Shown: positions 11,631-22,855 of the stretch, in pieces
Layout: each line of letters begins with the position of its first letter
How positions within the stretch are numbered: the first letter of the stretch is position 1
NCBI GenBank assembly: GCA_017654935.2
Contig: CM065693.1
Span: 24,761,102-24,825,101, forward strand
Source of the DNA: Phymorhynchus buccinoides
Lineage: Eukaryota; Mollusca; Gastropoda; Neogastropoda; Raphitomidae
Direction: 5' to 3'
Length of the DNA: 64,000 nt
The notes under the pieces: generated by a model
Told to the model about the DNA's origin: nothing
Database searches by the model: none
Seen by the model: the letters and a program-made list of their open reading frames with translations, nothing else
Translations under genes and position numbers: made by a program

Positions 11631-13700
11631 AATGTTAAAGAAAAAAGAAACAAAAATAAGGAAAAAAGTGTTGGGGTTATTGTTCAAATACATACCAGTG
11701 ATTTTTTTTCTTCTTCTGACTTATACCCTCATTAATGCAAGACTATCAAACCCTGTAATAGAAAGATTAACTGCATACTTTTTTCTAATTTTTTATCATT
11801 AAACCACAGTATCTTTTATTTGTGTCTTGGACCACCACTCTGAAAGGAATGCTTTTACAATTGTATGTTTATTTTTTGTTGCCTGTCCTGCCTGGCAATG
11901 TATTTGAACCACTGTATAGAATCACTTCAAATTTGGATATGTGATACCTAAACATTTGTCAATTGAGTGTTAACTGTCATGTTAAAAAAATTTCGGTGGT
12001 ACCTGTTTCTCTGCTTTGTAATATTGTTGTAATCATGCAACTAGCACATCAAAGTCTGTTTAAAGTATTGCTGTCATGCCATCTGTAGTTATATCAGTAA
12101 AATAATGGGACTGTATGATACTTCTCACCTTGGCATAAGGCTGTGTCAGACCAATTGACACCAAGACTACATCAAAATGCTATGCTCTAAATAGTTATGC
12201 GAGGATTGTCTATAGCCATGACAAGCTCCTAGCATAACATCATCAGTCTAAAATCCTCCGGTCGGAGTGTGGCTGCCCACATGGCAGGGTAATAAAAAAC
12301 AGTCACACATGCAATGTTCTCGTCCATAGCTAAATCGTTTTGTACCATAGTATTCAAGTGCTTCGGCTGTTGGGATGATCCCTGAAGTCTGTAAAGGCAC
12401 AGCCGGACTGTAAAAGGAGGGTAGGCTTGACGCGCGCTTAGTATTCCAATCGCTGCAGCCACAGAAACGGGTTTTCCCTTCTCTTCCCCCTATTGTGTGA
12501 GAAAACAGCCTTCGCGCGCCGCGTCAGATGTGTGGGACCAGCGTTATCTGATCCTAGGGATCGGTTGATAGGCCTTTAAGTATGACAACAACAGCAACAA
12601 CATTACATGGGCTTAAGGCAGGTGCAGGGGACCTGAACATTACCAAAAAGGGTAGAAATGCCTCTTTTAATGAATATCAGTGACATTTCTGGCTAGTTTC
12701 TATTTGGAATCATGCTTAGTTTAAGTACACTTATACTCTGTCTGTGAACAAAAAACAACACAATCGAGGTTACTTTGAATTTAGTTTTATTAATTTAAAA
12801 ACTTGTATGTAGAAGTCATCAGTAATATTTATCATTCATTCATATGATTGGAACAAGAAAAATGATATAGTACAACATATGTTAGTGTTAAACGGCAACA
12901 TTATTTCTGTGCTTGAATATACAGAACACACTTTTTGTTTGGTTGGTTAATTGTTATTTTTCCTTTTTTCTTGATACAATCAGAATAGAAATTATGAGCA
13001 ATATCAGGAAAAAGGAAGATTGAGACCATATGATGACTGGCAACAGATTTTTCCTTTTTCTTTTAAAATCTATTTCAGATAGGGAGCTGTGACGCCTTTT
13101 ATGTAAGCAGTCCATATAAAGCCGCTAGTGTGCAGACATCAGGAGGCAACGAACAACAGGAGAAACTGCACAGATGATGCAGCACTTGGTGAGAGCATAG
13201 CGCTTAGCAGTATAGATATGGTACTTATTAATAAATGAATAGTAACATTAATCAAGTAAGGTGTATCAATAATTGAATTTTGAAATAATGTCTTTACACT
13301 TTAGCTCTAGACCTTTAGCTCTAGTTCAGTAATTGTTACATATTGTTCCATAAATAGTAAAAATTATGAACATTGAAAAGTATTAAAAAAGTAAAATCAA
13401 AGGTTTAAAATGTGCAACAAACAAGATTTTTTTTTAAAGGTTTGAAATGGGTTTTTTTTTTAAAGTTTTTCTTTTAAAGATTTGAATGTTCAGGTATCTT
13501 GGCATTAATTTCTAACACCACTTTTTATCCTGAATTTCTGTTAACAAATGTCTTGATTCATTATAATATTAATAATGAACATTTATAGCGCCTAATCTCA
13601 AAAAAGCCCTAAGCGCTTATAATAATAATTGAAAAAAAAAAACCCACAAACAAACCCAACAAGCAATATATAAATAAATAGATGACAAAAATATATTATA
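11631..13700. other. intergenic, no gene recognised
   Basis: The stretch is AT-rich. A frame at 12462-12229 on the minus strand is open for 77 codons but has no recognisable motif or splice context. Around 13582-13650 there is TTTATAGCGCC then CTAAGCGCTTATAATAATAAT, a word pattern that recurs near 1352-1400 and 52840-52870 and is probably a dispersed-repeat tail. Confidence 0.5.
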
Positions 13701-13756
13701 CACACACGCACGCATGCACGCACGCACTAAACACAGACAGACGCATGCACAAACAG

Positions 13757-13811
<55 letters not shown>

Positions 13812-13830
13812 CACAAACACGCATGCACGC
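13701..13830. repeat. (CA)n microsatellite
   Basis: A pure CA run lies at about 13759-13808, flanked by imperfect GCATGCACGCAC repeats. Confidence 0.9.
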
Positions 13831-14757
13831 ACACAACGCGGTTGGAAGGGGCACAGTACTTTGAAAAGAGATATATCATATCTTCCTCCCTTCAATGTGC
13901 CACTACTAGTGGAAACCGATCTTGCTACGGTTACGGCTACCGATCAAAGACTTGACTTCGATTAGGCCTACCTTTATTTGAAACAAATTACCCGATAATT
14001 CCAAAGATGCCAGTGTCTAAATGTCTTTGGATGATTATTCTTTTGCACACCATTCATCCATCGATCCAAGTTAAACTTGAAGGCACAAAAATAGCCCAGA
14101 GAGTGGTTGCATTTTAAAAAATTCAACACACCTGTCCGTTCATTATTTGTTTTAATTAATTAATGAAATCAATCACATACAGTCTTACAATCACATTCAT
14201 GCCAAAGTCTAACCTCTAAGCTTTCCAATGACATATAACTTTACATATTAAATTTTTTAATTTTTTTTTTATTTGATAAAGAAAATGTCTTTGTTTTACT
14301 GTCTGGTGGTGTTGACCAAAGGCCTTTTCATAGTATCCGGGCTGGACCAATCCGGCTAGCGTAGCGCTCACCGGGGTCGAACCCCGACCGGCACAGCTCC
14401 CCCCCTCTCTCTCTCCTCTCTCAAATGTTGTTTCAAGTCTCTCTAATAGTTTGTGTGTGTGCAGAGCTTCAAATTGTCGGCGCGCCCGCGTCATTAACCC
14501 ATTTTTTTAACTTTTTTTTGACATCTTACTACATCAATTTTTTGGGGTACCCAGGTCTGCACTAGTGATTTTATTTTATTTTAGTGTTTTATAAGATTTC
14601 ATAATTTAAAAATGTTTGATTCTCTTATGCTTGGACTTTTCCATGTATGTTCATATTAATTAATAGAATTTTGTACATTTTATTTTTAATCAATAAAATA
14701 GTAGATATAAAACATGCATAAAAATAATAAATTCTACACATTATGATTTTTTTTCAG
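13831..14757. other. intergenic, no gene recognised
   Basis: The stretch is AT-rich. About 14330-14420 has a GC-richer patch (ACCGGGGTCGAACCCCGACCGG) that looks like part of a tRNA-like or palindromic repeat, followed by a CTCTCTCT run. The stretch ends with a strong acceptor-like poly-T plus CAG at 14746-14757, directly before the minisatellite. Confidence 0.5.
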
Positions 14758-15690
14758 ATGCTGACATCTTCACTGCTTCCCACACTGCTGGTCAACTTGT
14801 CTTCACTGCTTCCCACACTGCTGGTCAACTTGTCTTCACTGCTTCCCACACTGCTGGTCAACTTGTCTTCACTGCTTCCCACACTGCTGGTCAACTTGTC
14901 TTCACTGCTTCCCACACTGCTGGTCAACTTGTCTTCACTGCTTCCCACACGGCTGGTCAACTTGTCTTCACTGCTTCCCACACTGCTGGTCAACTTGTCT
15001 TCACTGCTTCCCACACTGCTGGTCAACTTGTCTTCACTGCTTCCCACACTGCTGGTCAACTTGTCTTCACTGCTTCCCACACTGCTGGTCAACTTGTCTT
15101 CACTGCTTCCCACACGGCTGGTCAACTTGTCTTCACTGCTTCCCACACTGCTGGTCAACTTGTCTTCACTGCTTCCCACACTGCTGGTCAACTTGTCTTG
15201 TCTTCAGTGATGTCCACACGGCTGGTCAACTTGTCCTGTCTTCAGTGATGTCCACACGGCTGGTCAACTTGTCCTGTCTTCAGTGATGTCCACACGGCTG
15301 GTCAACTTGTCCTGTCTTCAGTGATGTCCACACGGCTGGTCAACTTGTCTTCAGTGATGTCCACACTGCTGGTCAACTTGTCCTGTCTTCAGTGATGTCC
15401 ACACGGCTGGTCAACTTGTCTGTCAGTGATGTCTACACGGCTGGTCAACTTGTCCTGTCTTCAGTGATGTCCACACGGCTGGTCAACTTGTCCTGTCTTC
15501 AGTGATGTCCACACGGCTGGTCAACTTGTCCTGTCTTCAGTGATGTCCACACGGCTGGTCAACTTGTCCTGTCTTCAGTGATGTCCACACGCCTAGTCAA
15601 CTTGTCCTGTCTTCAGTGATGTCCACATGCCTAGTCAACTTGTCCTGTCTTCAGTGATGTCCACACGCCTGGTCAACTTGTCCTGTGCTA
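14758..15690 (+). repeat. compound minisatellite, 33-bp then 38-bp units
   Basis: From about 14764 to 15196 a 33-bp unit (CTTCACTGCTTCCCACACTG plus CTGGTCAACTTGT) repeats about 13 times with few variants, mainly CACACG for CACACT. From about 15197 to 15690 a 38-bp relative (CCTGTCTTCAGTGATGTCCA plus CACGGCTGGTCAACTTGT) repeats about 13 times. Because 33 is divisible by three, all plus frames of the first block stay open, for example TASHTAGQLVF or SSLLPTLLVNL. The 38-bp block breaks every frame. A TTTTTTTTCAG acceptor-like site ends at 14757. It could be a repeat-coding exon, but nothing else supports a gene. Confidence 0.9.
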
Positions 15691-16451
15691 CTGCATTCAC
15701 CGCAAGGGAGATGGGGGATTCCATCCTGTCTGAAATCATACAAATCCACCTTGATATTTAGAGTTTTCACACATACAAAGTGTACAGGAGTCATTCAAGC
15801 TGTTGAAAGACTGTTTGCCTATTTTGTTAATGAAGCATAGTCAAGTTTAATGCATATTTCTAAAGTTCTAGGTATAAAAAAAACTGTTGCAAATCACTTT
15901 TGATTTTTTTTAATTGTAAAAGAAAGCGTTTTTCACAGAATTCCTGAAGGTGGCAGGCCTAGTTGAAATATAACCAAAATATGTGTTCAAAAGTTATTAA
16001 TTTAAAGGAAAATTTTGTGTTGTCGGGCAAGTGAGAAAAATAAAGTTTACCTGAGACCCATATTCAGCTAGGCCTGCCGCTTAAAAAAATAAACTCAAGG
16101 CTACCCTGTTCTCTCTGAAAATGTTAAATCCACACACAGACAAAAGGTGGTTTTTGTGACGGCGAAAAGATAAAAACTGAAAATATTTTACAATGAAGGA
16201 TTTTTTTTTAACAAAGGACTTTTTTCTATTATATGGGTTCCAATGAAAACCACCTTCTTTCTTTTTTTTTACATTTTGAAGGAACTAACAAGCATCTGAA
16301 AAAAATTCTTGTTCTGAACTTTCATCAGTTGAGCATGATTATTAAAAACTTTCATGAATAAATTTGTTGGTGGCTTGCAATTGTTTGGTCTTGCCCTATA
16401 TATTTTTTATAACGAAGTTGAGTGCGTTATCTTGCTCAGTACTGTATTAAA
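15691..16451. other. intergenic, no gene recognised
   Basis: AT-rich, with several poly-T tracts. No protein-like frame or structured repeat was seen. Confidence 0.5.
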
Positions 16452-16514
16452 AAAAAATCCCCAGATGAGACTTCAAACTGAGGTCCCGTGTGCGAACGCC
16501 TGCACAAGGTCTTG
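16452..16514 (+). repeat. SINE family B fragment
   Basis: It matches the middle of the 7808 copy (AGATGAGACTTCAAACTGAG, then GTCCCGTGTGCGAACGC). It runs straight into a reverse-oriented family A SINE, so one element probably inserted into the other. Confidence 0.65.
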
Positions 16515-16730
16515 CACAAATATCAGGTATTAGGTACTTTATAGTCACAGAGGCGTCTCTGTAAAATTCGGGTTGCTCCCATCTGGTGGCAGCCAGAGGC
16601 GCGCCACCCATTTTTAAAAAAAAAATGTGCATGCGATTTTTGTCACTGATGAGGGGGGGGGAGTAAATTTTGACCAAATGACAACTTTTTCGTTGCCACT
16701 GGGTTTAACGTATGGTAAGTGCATGGGCAC

Positions 16731-16764
<34 letters not shown>

Positions 16765-16886
16765 TCCATGTTCAGACCGTTAAGGCCTAGTGCAGAATGA
16801 GAGGAAAAAATCCCCTGTACCCAGGTTTGAACTCGGGTTTACTTGACACGAAGCGAACGTGATACCACTGTGCCACTCTACACCAC
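16515..16886 (-). repeat. tRNA-derived SINE, family A, copy 3 (reverse)
   Basis: Read on the minus strand, it starts with a head containing GTAGAGTGGCACAGTGGTAT and the B-box region GAGTTCAAACCTGGG. It continues with the shared body (CGATAAACCGAGGTCCTGTGTG) and ends with the CCTCTGTGACTATAAAGTACC tail. The A-box-like TGGCACAGTGGTA is better preserved here than in the other copies. Confidence 0.8.
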
Positions 16887-17087
16887 ATCTGAAGGGTCAC
16901 TAAATTCTTTTAGTCATAAGAAATAAATCTATCCCATGAAATTACTCCAGTTTTAGCCTGAAAGTAAAACACAGCCTGAAAAACATTTAGAAACTTATGT
17001 ATGGTTGAAAATTATATCTGTCACTACAAAATAAAAATTAAATAAAAAAACATCTAGTGGTTTTACTGTTTTGAAAAAAAACATATA

Positions 17088-17241
17088 CAGTATTTTACGG
17101 ACTATAACACAATACTTTTTTTCCTAGATTGAGACCTCTGTGCCTTATAATGTGACTGATAAAATAGTAAGAAATTATAATAACAAAATCTGAATTTTGT
17201 GTAAAATTTGGGGGGTGCGCCTTGCAGTCCGTAGAATATGG
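17088..17241. mobile_element. MITE with TIRs and TA flanks
   Basis: The left terminus reads CAGTATTTTACGGACTATAA. The complement of the right terminus reads CCATATTCTACGGACTGCAA followed by GGCGCACCCCC. Both ends are flanked by TA (17086-17087 and 17242-17243). The ACGGACT-containing termini resemble a MITE type widespread in animal genomes. TA flanks would suggest a Tc1/mariner-like TSD. There is no ORF. Confidence 0.6.
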
Positions 17242-17697
17242 TAAATGTCCAAAAAGTCTCAGAACAAATTTTTAATGGTTTTGAATTTTGGTGGTTCAAA
17301 TATTTTGCCTTCCAACTAACAACTTTTTTTTTTACAAGGTTTTGATTTTGCCAACTCAATACACGCATTCTCGGCAGACGCCATCTTTGAAATGACAAGG
17401 GCAGAAGAGCAAAAAGGCACGAAATGAAGATTGTGCCATATGAAGATAATTTTGATTCAGTTTTTTTTCTCTTTTCAGCGGAGATTTTTTTTTCCAGCGG
17501 AGATCAATTTTTTTTTAAATTCGTCTGAGACGGCGGAGCTGTTTTCATGCCTGTAAAATGGAACAAAATTCATGGTACAAAGAACAAAATTTAAATTTCA
17601 CATGAAATCATAATCATTTTAGTACAGAAAAATCAATACACTTCAAAAAAAGAAAAAAGTATTTTTTTTACTCTTAGAGTAGGTCTACCCTCTTAAT

Positions 17698-17855
17698 TAA
17701 GCCCATCCCACTATTCAGTAGGAGAAGGTCATGTTGCACCAGTGGGATGGATGACACAAATTCACATATATCACACATCATGTGTGCCATTAATGGTCCT
17801 AAAGGAAGACTGGTGGCCACAGGGCAGGATAAACATCCCCAACTGGAAAAAAAAG
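17698..17855 (+). repeat. SINE family B fragment
   Basis: This is the 3' half of family B: AAGCCCATCCCACTATTCAG, GTGGGATGGATGACACAAAT, and GGGCAGGATAAACATCCCCA. The 5' head is missing. Confidence 0.7.
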
Positions 17856-18849
17856 AACTTTTGCGTGGACTGGTAGATTGGCTCACAAGACTCAAACACT
17901 GAGGATGCATTACTACCAACAAACTTTGGATTGATTGCTATGAAATAATTGTGATTCTTTTTTCTGTTCTTTTCTTTTTTGGGGGGAAGGGGGTGGGCAG
18001 GGCTGAAGGGGGGAGGGGGCAACCATAAACCAACCAAACAACCAACCAGGAACCATTTACCACTGTTTCAATCCCTATCTGCATGACCATTTTGATTTCA
18101 GACGAAGTTAATTAATAATAATTGTTCTTGCAAGATAAATAATGATTTTATATTTGTTCATCCTTCATGCCCATGCAACAAAATCATAGAGAATTCCACT
18201 GGTAATCAATGCTTGAGGCTTTCAAGGAAAAATTTATTTTTAAGGAGAAAAGAATTAAAAAAAAGCTTGACAGATTTGTTTAAATCATGGTGCAGTTTAT
18301 TAGTTTGACGTCAGAAATTACATTTGGATTTTTTTATACCAAGGTTACTTTCAGTTTACTGCAGCGCCTGCTCAGGTCAACTGTGCTATGGGGAATTGTC
18401 TTGAACTGAAACACACACACACACACTACTTTAGTAATACATTCAAGTGTAGTTCTTAGCAAATCTTGTGTGTGTGTGTTAGTGTGAGAGAGAGAGCTAG
18501 AGACTAGAGAGAGAGCATGGGTGGGGAACTGAAACGGCTGAACATAAAAATAAAAAGGTTTCTTATATGATACTGCACAGAATTTGAACACACACAATGT
18601 GTGCACTAAATCTAATGAATGGAGAAAAAAATCTTCTTATTTAATTAAAAAAGGAAACAATACCACAACTTCTCTAAATCATAGCCTACAACTAAATCAC
18701 AACAAATATTCAGTCAAGCTTATCAACTTTTTAGTAATTTTACTGTTACTAGTGTTAGGCTTTGTTTTAATTGAACACATGCGAATTCAGTGTTCAAGTG
18801 ACAGTTGAAGCGATCGGAAAAGGAAAACCAACAATCAGAATTATTTTTG
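17856..18849. other. intergenic, no gene recognised
   Basis: There are a poly-G patch at about 17980-18020, short CA and GT runs at 18411-18480 and a GA run near 18486-18514. No gene was seen. Confidence 0.5.
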
Positions 18850-18893
18850 TTAAAGACCCCCCATGTCACGTGTCACATTCCCTCTTATGCTAG

Positions 18894-19399
18894 TGTGAGA
18901 GGGTTCGCCCAGTAGGTCGTTTCGGCGATTTTTGTATTTATGGTGTGCAACCACATGGTCACATATAAATCTTAGATTTGGTAAAACTAATTCTAACAAA
19001 TAATAAATAAATTTAAAGTATTACTATAAAGTTTAATTAGTAAATTTATAGATAAAGCTATTGTACAATTTAGAATTTTTGTAGTTTGTTCAGAAATTTA
19101 ATAATAAAATTTAGAAAAAATAGAATTATAATTTTGTAGGCATAGAGATCACGTGATGCATTCAAAATGAAAACATCTCAGTGCTGATAGCAGCTGGTCA
19201 CTAGTTTAAGAGTGGTCAGTCACCTTTCAGTCTGCTAGAAGCAGTTTGCTGTTTTGGGAGCCCACTGGTTGTCATAGCGTGCAAAGTGTACAATAAATAA
19301 AGATATCAAACCAAGACTGGAGTCCTGACTGATCCGAGAAGCGGATGAGTAGAACCCCTACACGGACAACCCTAACCCCTATTTCCGCACCCTGTTACA
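18894..19399 (+). repeat. 5' LTR
   Basis: The LTR is 506 bp, TGTGAGAG to CTGTTACA. A TATAAAT at 18964-18970 could be the promoter TATA box. Overlapping AATAAA signals at 19292-19301 could be the R-region poly(A) signal. It lacks a 149-bp segment that is present in the 3' LTR. Confidence 0.92.
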
Positions 19400-19400
19400 T

Positions 19401-19416
19401 CTGGCGTCGACGACAG
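19401..19416 (+). other. putative primer binding site
   Basis: CTGGCGTCGACGACAG follows the 5' LTR by one or two bases. A TGG start directly after the LTR is expected for pairing with the CCA end of a tRNA. The tRNA identity was not determined. Confidence 0.45.
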
Positions 19417-19437
19417 TACGACCAACATTTGCACGCT

Positions 19438-20358
19438 ATGGCACACCGCAACCCACTCGACGACGACGTGGCGCCTAATGGCAACGACGACAGATTGGGC
19501 GTTCGCTGGATGGCCCCACCTAAACTGCCCAAGTATAGCGGAGAACCTCAGGATGGCCCGGTGGAGGACTTCATCGCGGAGGCGCAATGTGTCCTGAGTG
19601 CATACAACCTGATCGAGGGACTGGCTGTTGAATACGTGTTACGCCACCTCGACGGTATTGCCAGACGAGAAGTGCTCTCACTTCCCAGCGAAAACCGTAC
19701 AACTGCAGCTGCAGTGCTTGATGCTCTCAGAGTGACATTTGGAGATGCGAGGCCAGTCATGGGTCTCTTGTCAGCGTTTCATAGCCGGCATCAGAGGCAA
19801 GGGGAACGTCTCCTTGAGTACGTCCATGCCCTACAGGACCTGGCAGCACGCATCAACAATAAGCAGCAGAATGCCATCACTGTTTAAGCTTTGCGTGATC
19901 GTTTCATTGAGGGACTCAACGGCCCGGCCTTGCAGCGGGAACTACGTCGCATGGTGAGGGCAAACGACCAGATCACCTTGGCCACTCTACGCACCGAGGC
20001 ATTCGAATGGCTACGTCATGAAGCACCGGAAACTGTCGCGGTGCAGCAACAACAACCCGTGGAAACAACGAAAGTGGAGAAGCTACAGGAACAGATCAAC
20101 GCCCTGACTACAAGTCTACAGTCCATGCAGGCAGCCATTACTACTCTGGATGAACACGCTACAAGACCACAAACTTCAGGACTTGATCACCCCCAACCCC
20201 CACTTCCACCCCCACCTAAACCCTCCCATCCCAGACAGTCAACAGTTCAGTGTTTCAACTGTCGTCTGTTTGGTCATATTGCTCGAAACTGCCCAGAGAA
20301 AAAGAAAACGCAGCACCAAGGGTCCCGGCTACAGGGAAACGGGCAACTCCTGCAGTGA
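19438..20358 (+). pseudogene. gag: Gypsy gag, interrupted by one stop
   Basis: Gag is the structural capsid/nucleocapsid polyprotein of the element. The ATG at 19438 (MAHRNPL) is the first one after the LTR; an upstream in-frame ATG at 19345 lies inside the LTR and is unlikely to be used. The first part has the retrotransposon-gag look: PKLPKYSGEPQDGPVEDFI and later ERLLEYVHALQDLA. A TAA at 19885-19887 interrupts the frame, which then resumes in the same phase (ALRDRFIEGLNGPALQREL). The C-terminal part has a glutamine-rich and coiled stretch, a proline-rich linker and one CCHC zinc knuckle, CFNCRLFGHIARNC, at about 20250-20292. Confidence 0.85.
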
Positions 20359-22200
20359 ACAGCCAAGCTGCGGGAGGTACTGGTAAGGCTGATACATTCC
20401 AAGGGACATGCCCTGAAACAAGTTTGGACATTGATGGCAAGTCTGTCAAAGCAGTTATAGATACTGGGAGTGAGATAACTACGGTGACAGAGTCCTGGTT
20501 TGCGAAGAACTTACAGCAGCCCCTACGAAAGCGTAGTTGTTTGGTTGTTAAAGCTGCAAATGGCATAGACATTCCTTATGTTGGATTGTGGGATGGAACG
20601 GTTACTGTGTTTGGTCAGCAGTGTAATGCCACAATTCTAGTAGTTAAGGATTCGCCATGTTTAAACACAAGGTCTCGTAGGGAAAATGCTCCAGTTCTTC
20701 TAGGCATGAATATCCTGCAGCAAGTCTTACCAGCTCTCAATCAGCGCTCAGGGTTTGAACACGCTTTTCAAACAATAGTACAGGAGATTCACCAACAGCA
20801 GCGAACAGTTTTGGGCTTTGGCCGACTCAGGGAACGGACACGTCTTCCTGCATACTCCATGGTGACAGTAAAAATTACTGCAGCAGGGAAACGGACAGTT
20901 GTGGCAGAGCCCTGCCATCACCAGTTACCAGGCGGAGTAATTCTGGTGCCAACTCTGCTAGAGGGTACATCTTCCCCATTTGTCAGAATGGCTAATCTGA
21001 CAGAGGAGGACATCATTCTGCCTGCCAGAACTCCAGTTGCTGCTCTGCGGACAGTAGCGACCATTGAGGATGAAAACACCAGTATTCATCTGGAAGTGTC
21101 ATCGGAGGAAGTCATCGTCCAATGTCAAGAGACGTATGCTGCATCCTCGCCTTCTGACACACCCACTTGGAAACAACAACTTCCTGAGATGCAATGCGCA
21201 GAGGAGGAGCAATACCGCGTTTGGGAAGTATTGAGTCGCTACCCTAACATCATACCAAAAGATGACCTTGATGTGGGCTACACAGACCTTGAATGTTATC
21301 GCTTAAGGGTCAAGGACGAGACACCCATTGCTCAGCCTTACAGATCAATCCCACCAAATGACTTGCAAAAGGTGCGTGACCACATCCAGGGCCTCCTTGA
21401 TAAAGGTGTAGTGCGTCCCAGCCACAGCCCATACGCTGCCCCAGTAGTTGTCGTCAAGAAAAAGGACGGAGGCATTCGCCTGTGTGTGGACTACAGAAGG
21501 CTCAATGAGAAAACAACAAAAGACGCATACCCACTTCCTAGGATTCAGGAAAGCTTTGATGCGCTATCAGGAGCACAATACTTCTCAACACTAGACCTGG
21601 CTAGTGGCTATCATCAAATAGCTATGTCACCTGAGGACCAGCATCGTACAGCATTCGTGACACCATTTGGACATTACGAATTTACACGCATGCCGTTCGG
21701 ACTCACTGGGGCGCCAGCAACATTTCAGCGTTTGATGAATGGAGTAATGTCAGACTTTCTGTTCAACTTCCTCCTGGTCTATCTTGACGATCTGCTCGTT
21801 TACTCACGGACCTTTGAAGAACACCTCCTCCACCTGGATCGTGTGTTGTCCAAACTAAGCCGCGTGGGATTGAAACTGAACATTGGCAAGTGTCAGCTGC
21901 TGCATAAGAGTGTGGACTACCTTGGTCATACTATTTCAGCGGAAGGTGTTGGCTGTCAGACAACAAAGACCGAAGCAGTCCGCAACTGGCCAGTACCCAA
22001 GACAACAAAAGAACTGCGCTCCTTCTTAGGATTTGTGGGCTATTATAGGCGATTTGTGGAGGGATTCGCCAAAACAGCTGGACCCCTACAGAACCTGGCA
22101 AACAAACAGGAGAGCAAGAGGAGACCACTGTCGCTGGAAAAACACTGGAATGATGAACACCAGGCTGCATTTGAGGCTCTGAAGTGTGCCCTTACTGTGG
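20250..22200 (+). pseudogene. pol: Gypsy pol: protease and reverse transcriptase
   Basis: This frame overlaps the end of gag in the -1 frame, consistent with expression by -1 frameshifting, although no textbook slippery heptamer is obvious. An aspartic protease motif IDTGSE starts near 20457 (Asp at 20460). RT follows, with the typical QPYRSIPPNDLQKV and VVKKKDGGIRLCVDYRRLN segments, STLDLASGYHQI, FGLTGAPATFQ, and the catalytic YLDD at 21780-21791. Thumb/connection sequence ELRSFLGFVGYYRRFV follows. The RT part looks intact. The open frame changes near 22190-22205, at the entry to RNase H. Confidence 0.92.
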
Positions 22201-22855
22201 GAAAGTGTTGGCCTTTGCTGACTTTATGCGCCCATTCGTACTAGAGACAGACGCCAGCTTTGAGGGCCTGGGTTCCATACTGAGTCAGCGACAGCCAGAT
22301 GGCACTACTCGAGTGATTGCATATGCCAGCCGAAGACTGAAACCAACAGAGAGAAATGAAGCAAACTATAGCAGCTTCAAGATTGAAATGTTGGCGTTGA
22401 AATGGGCCGTCACTGAATGCTTCAGGAGCTACCTGCTGGGGTCACAGTTCGAGGTCTTCACAGACAATAACCCCTTGGCTCATTTCCAGACATCTAAGCT
22501 GAACAGAGATGGGCTACCTGCTGGGGTCACAGTTCGAGGTCGTCACAGACAATAACCCTTTGGCTCATTTCCAGACATCTAAGCTGGGCGCATTGGAACA
22601 GAGATGGGCTACCTGCTGGGATCACAGTTCGAGGTCGTCACAGACAATAACCCTTTGGCTCATTTTCAGACGTCTAAGCTGGGCACATTGGAATAGAGAT
22701 GGGCTACCTGCTGGGGTCACAGTTCGAGGTCTTCACAGACAATAACCCTTTGGCTCATTTCCAGACATCTAAGCTGGGTGCATTGGAACAGCGATGGGCA
22801 GCCCAGCTTGCAGTCTTTGATTTCACCATTCGATATAAGCCAGGAAAGCTAAACC
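22200..22855 (+). pseudogene. Gypsy pol: RNase H domain, disrupted
   Basis: RNase H resumes in another frame with FVLETDASFEGLGSILSQ, where ETDAS carries the first catalytic Asp. It continues with ASRRLKPTERNEANYSSFKI and the TDNNPLAHF segment. That last segment is then repeated by a 95-bp tandem amplification (22429-22798) that shifts frame each time. A single-copy continuation follows (RWAAQLAVFDFTIRYKPG, then LNRADALSR) from about 22790. The domain is not expected to be translated intact. Confidence 0.88.
22429..22798 (+). repeat. 95-bp tandem repeat (4 units) inside RNase H
   Basis: Units begin at CTACCTGCTGGG at 22429, 22514, 22609 and 22704. The spacings are 85, 95 and 95 bp; the first unit lacks 10 bp before GAACAGAGATGGG. 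Units differ at only a few positions (GTCTTC versus GTCGTC; CATTTCC versus CATTTTC), so the expansion is recent. None of the spacings is a multiple of three. Confidence 0.95.

Noticed and set aside
12229..12462. 77-codon minus-strand frame
   Set aside because: No motif, no splice junctions and no similarity to ZNFX1 segments.
14754..15210. CRISPR-like array
   Set aside because: The units are contiguous 33-bp repeats with no unique spacers, in a eukaryotic context: a minisatellite.
19345..19437. Gag start at 19345
   Set aside because: This ATG lies within the 5' LTR, upstream of the primer binding site; the next in-frame ATG at 19438 is the plausible start.
22509..22745. Separate small protein in the repeated RNase H segment
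   Set aside because: It is a by-product of the 95-bp tandem amplification reading through different frames.
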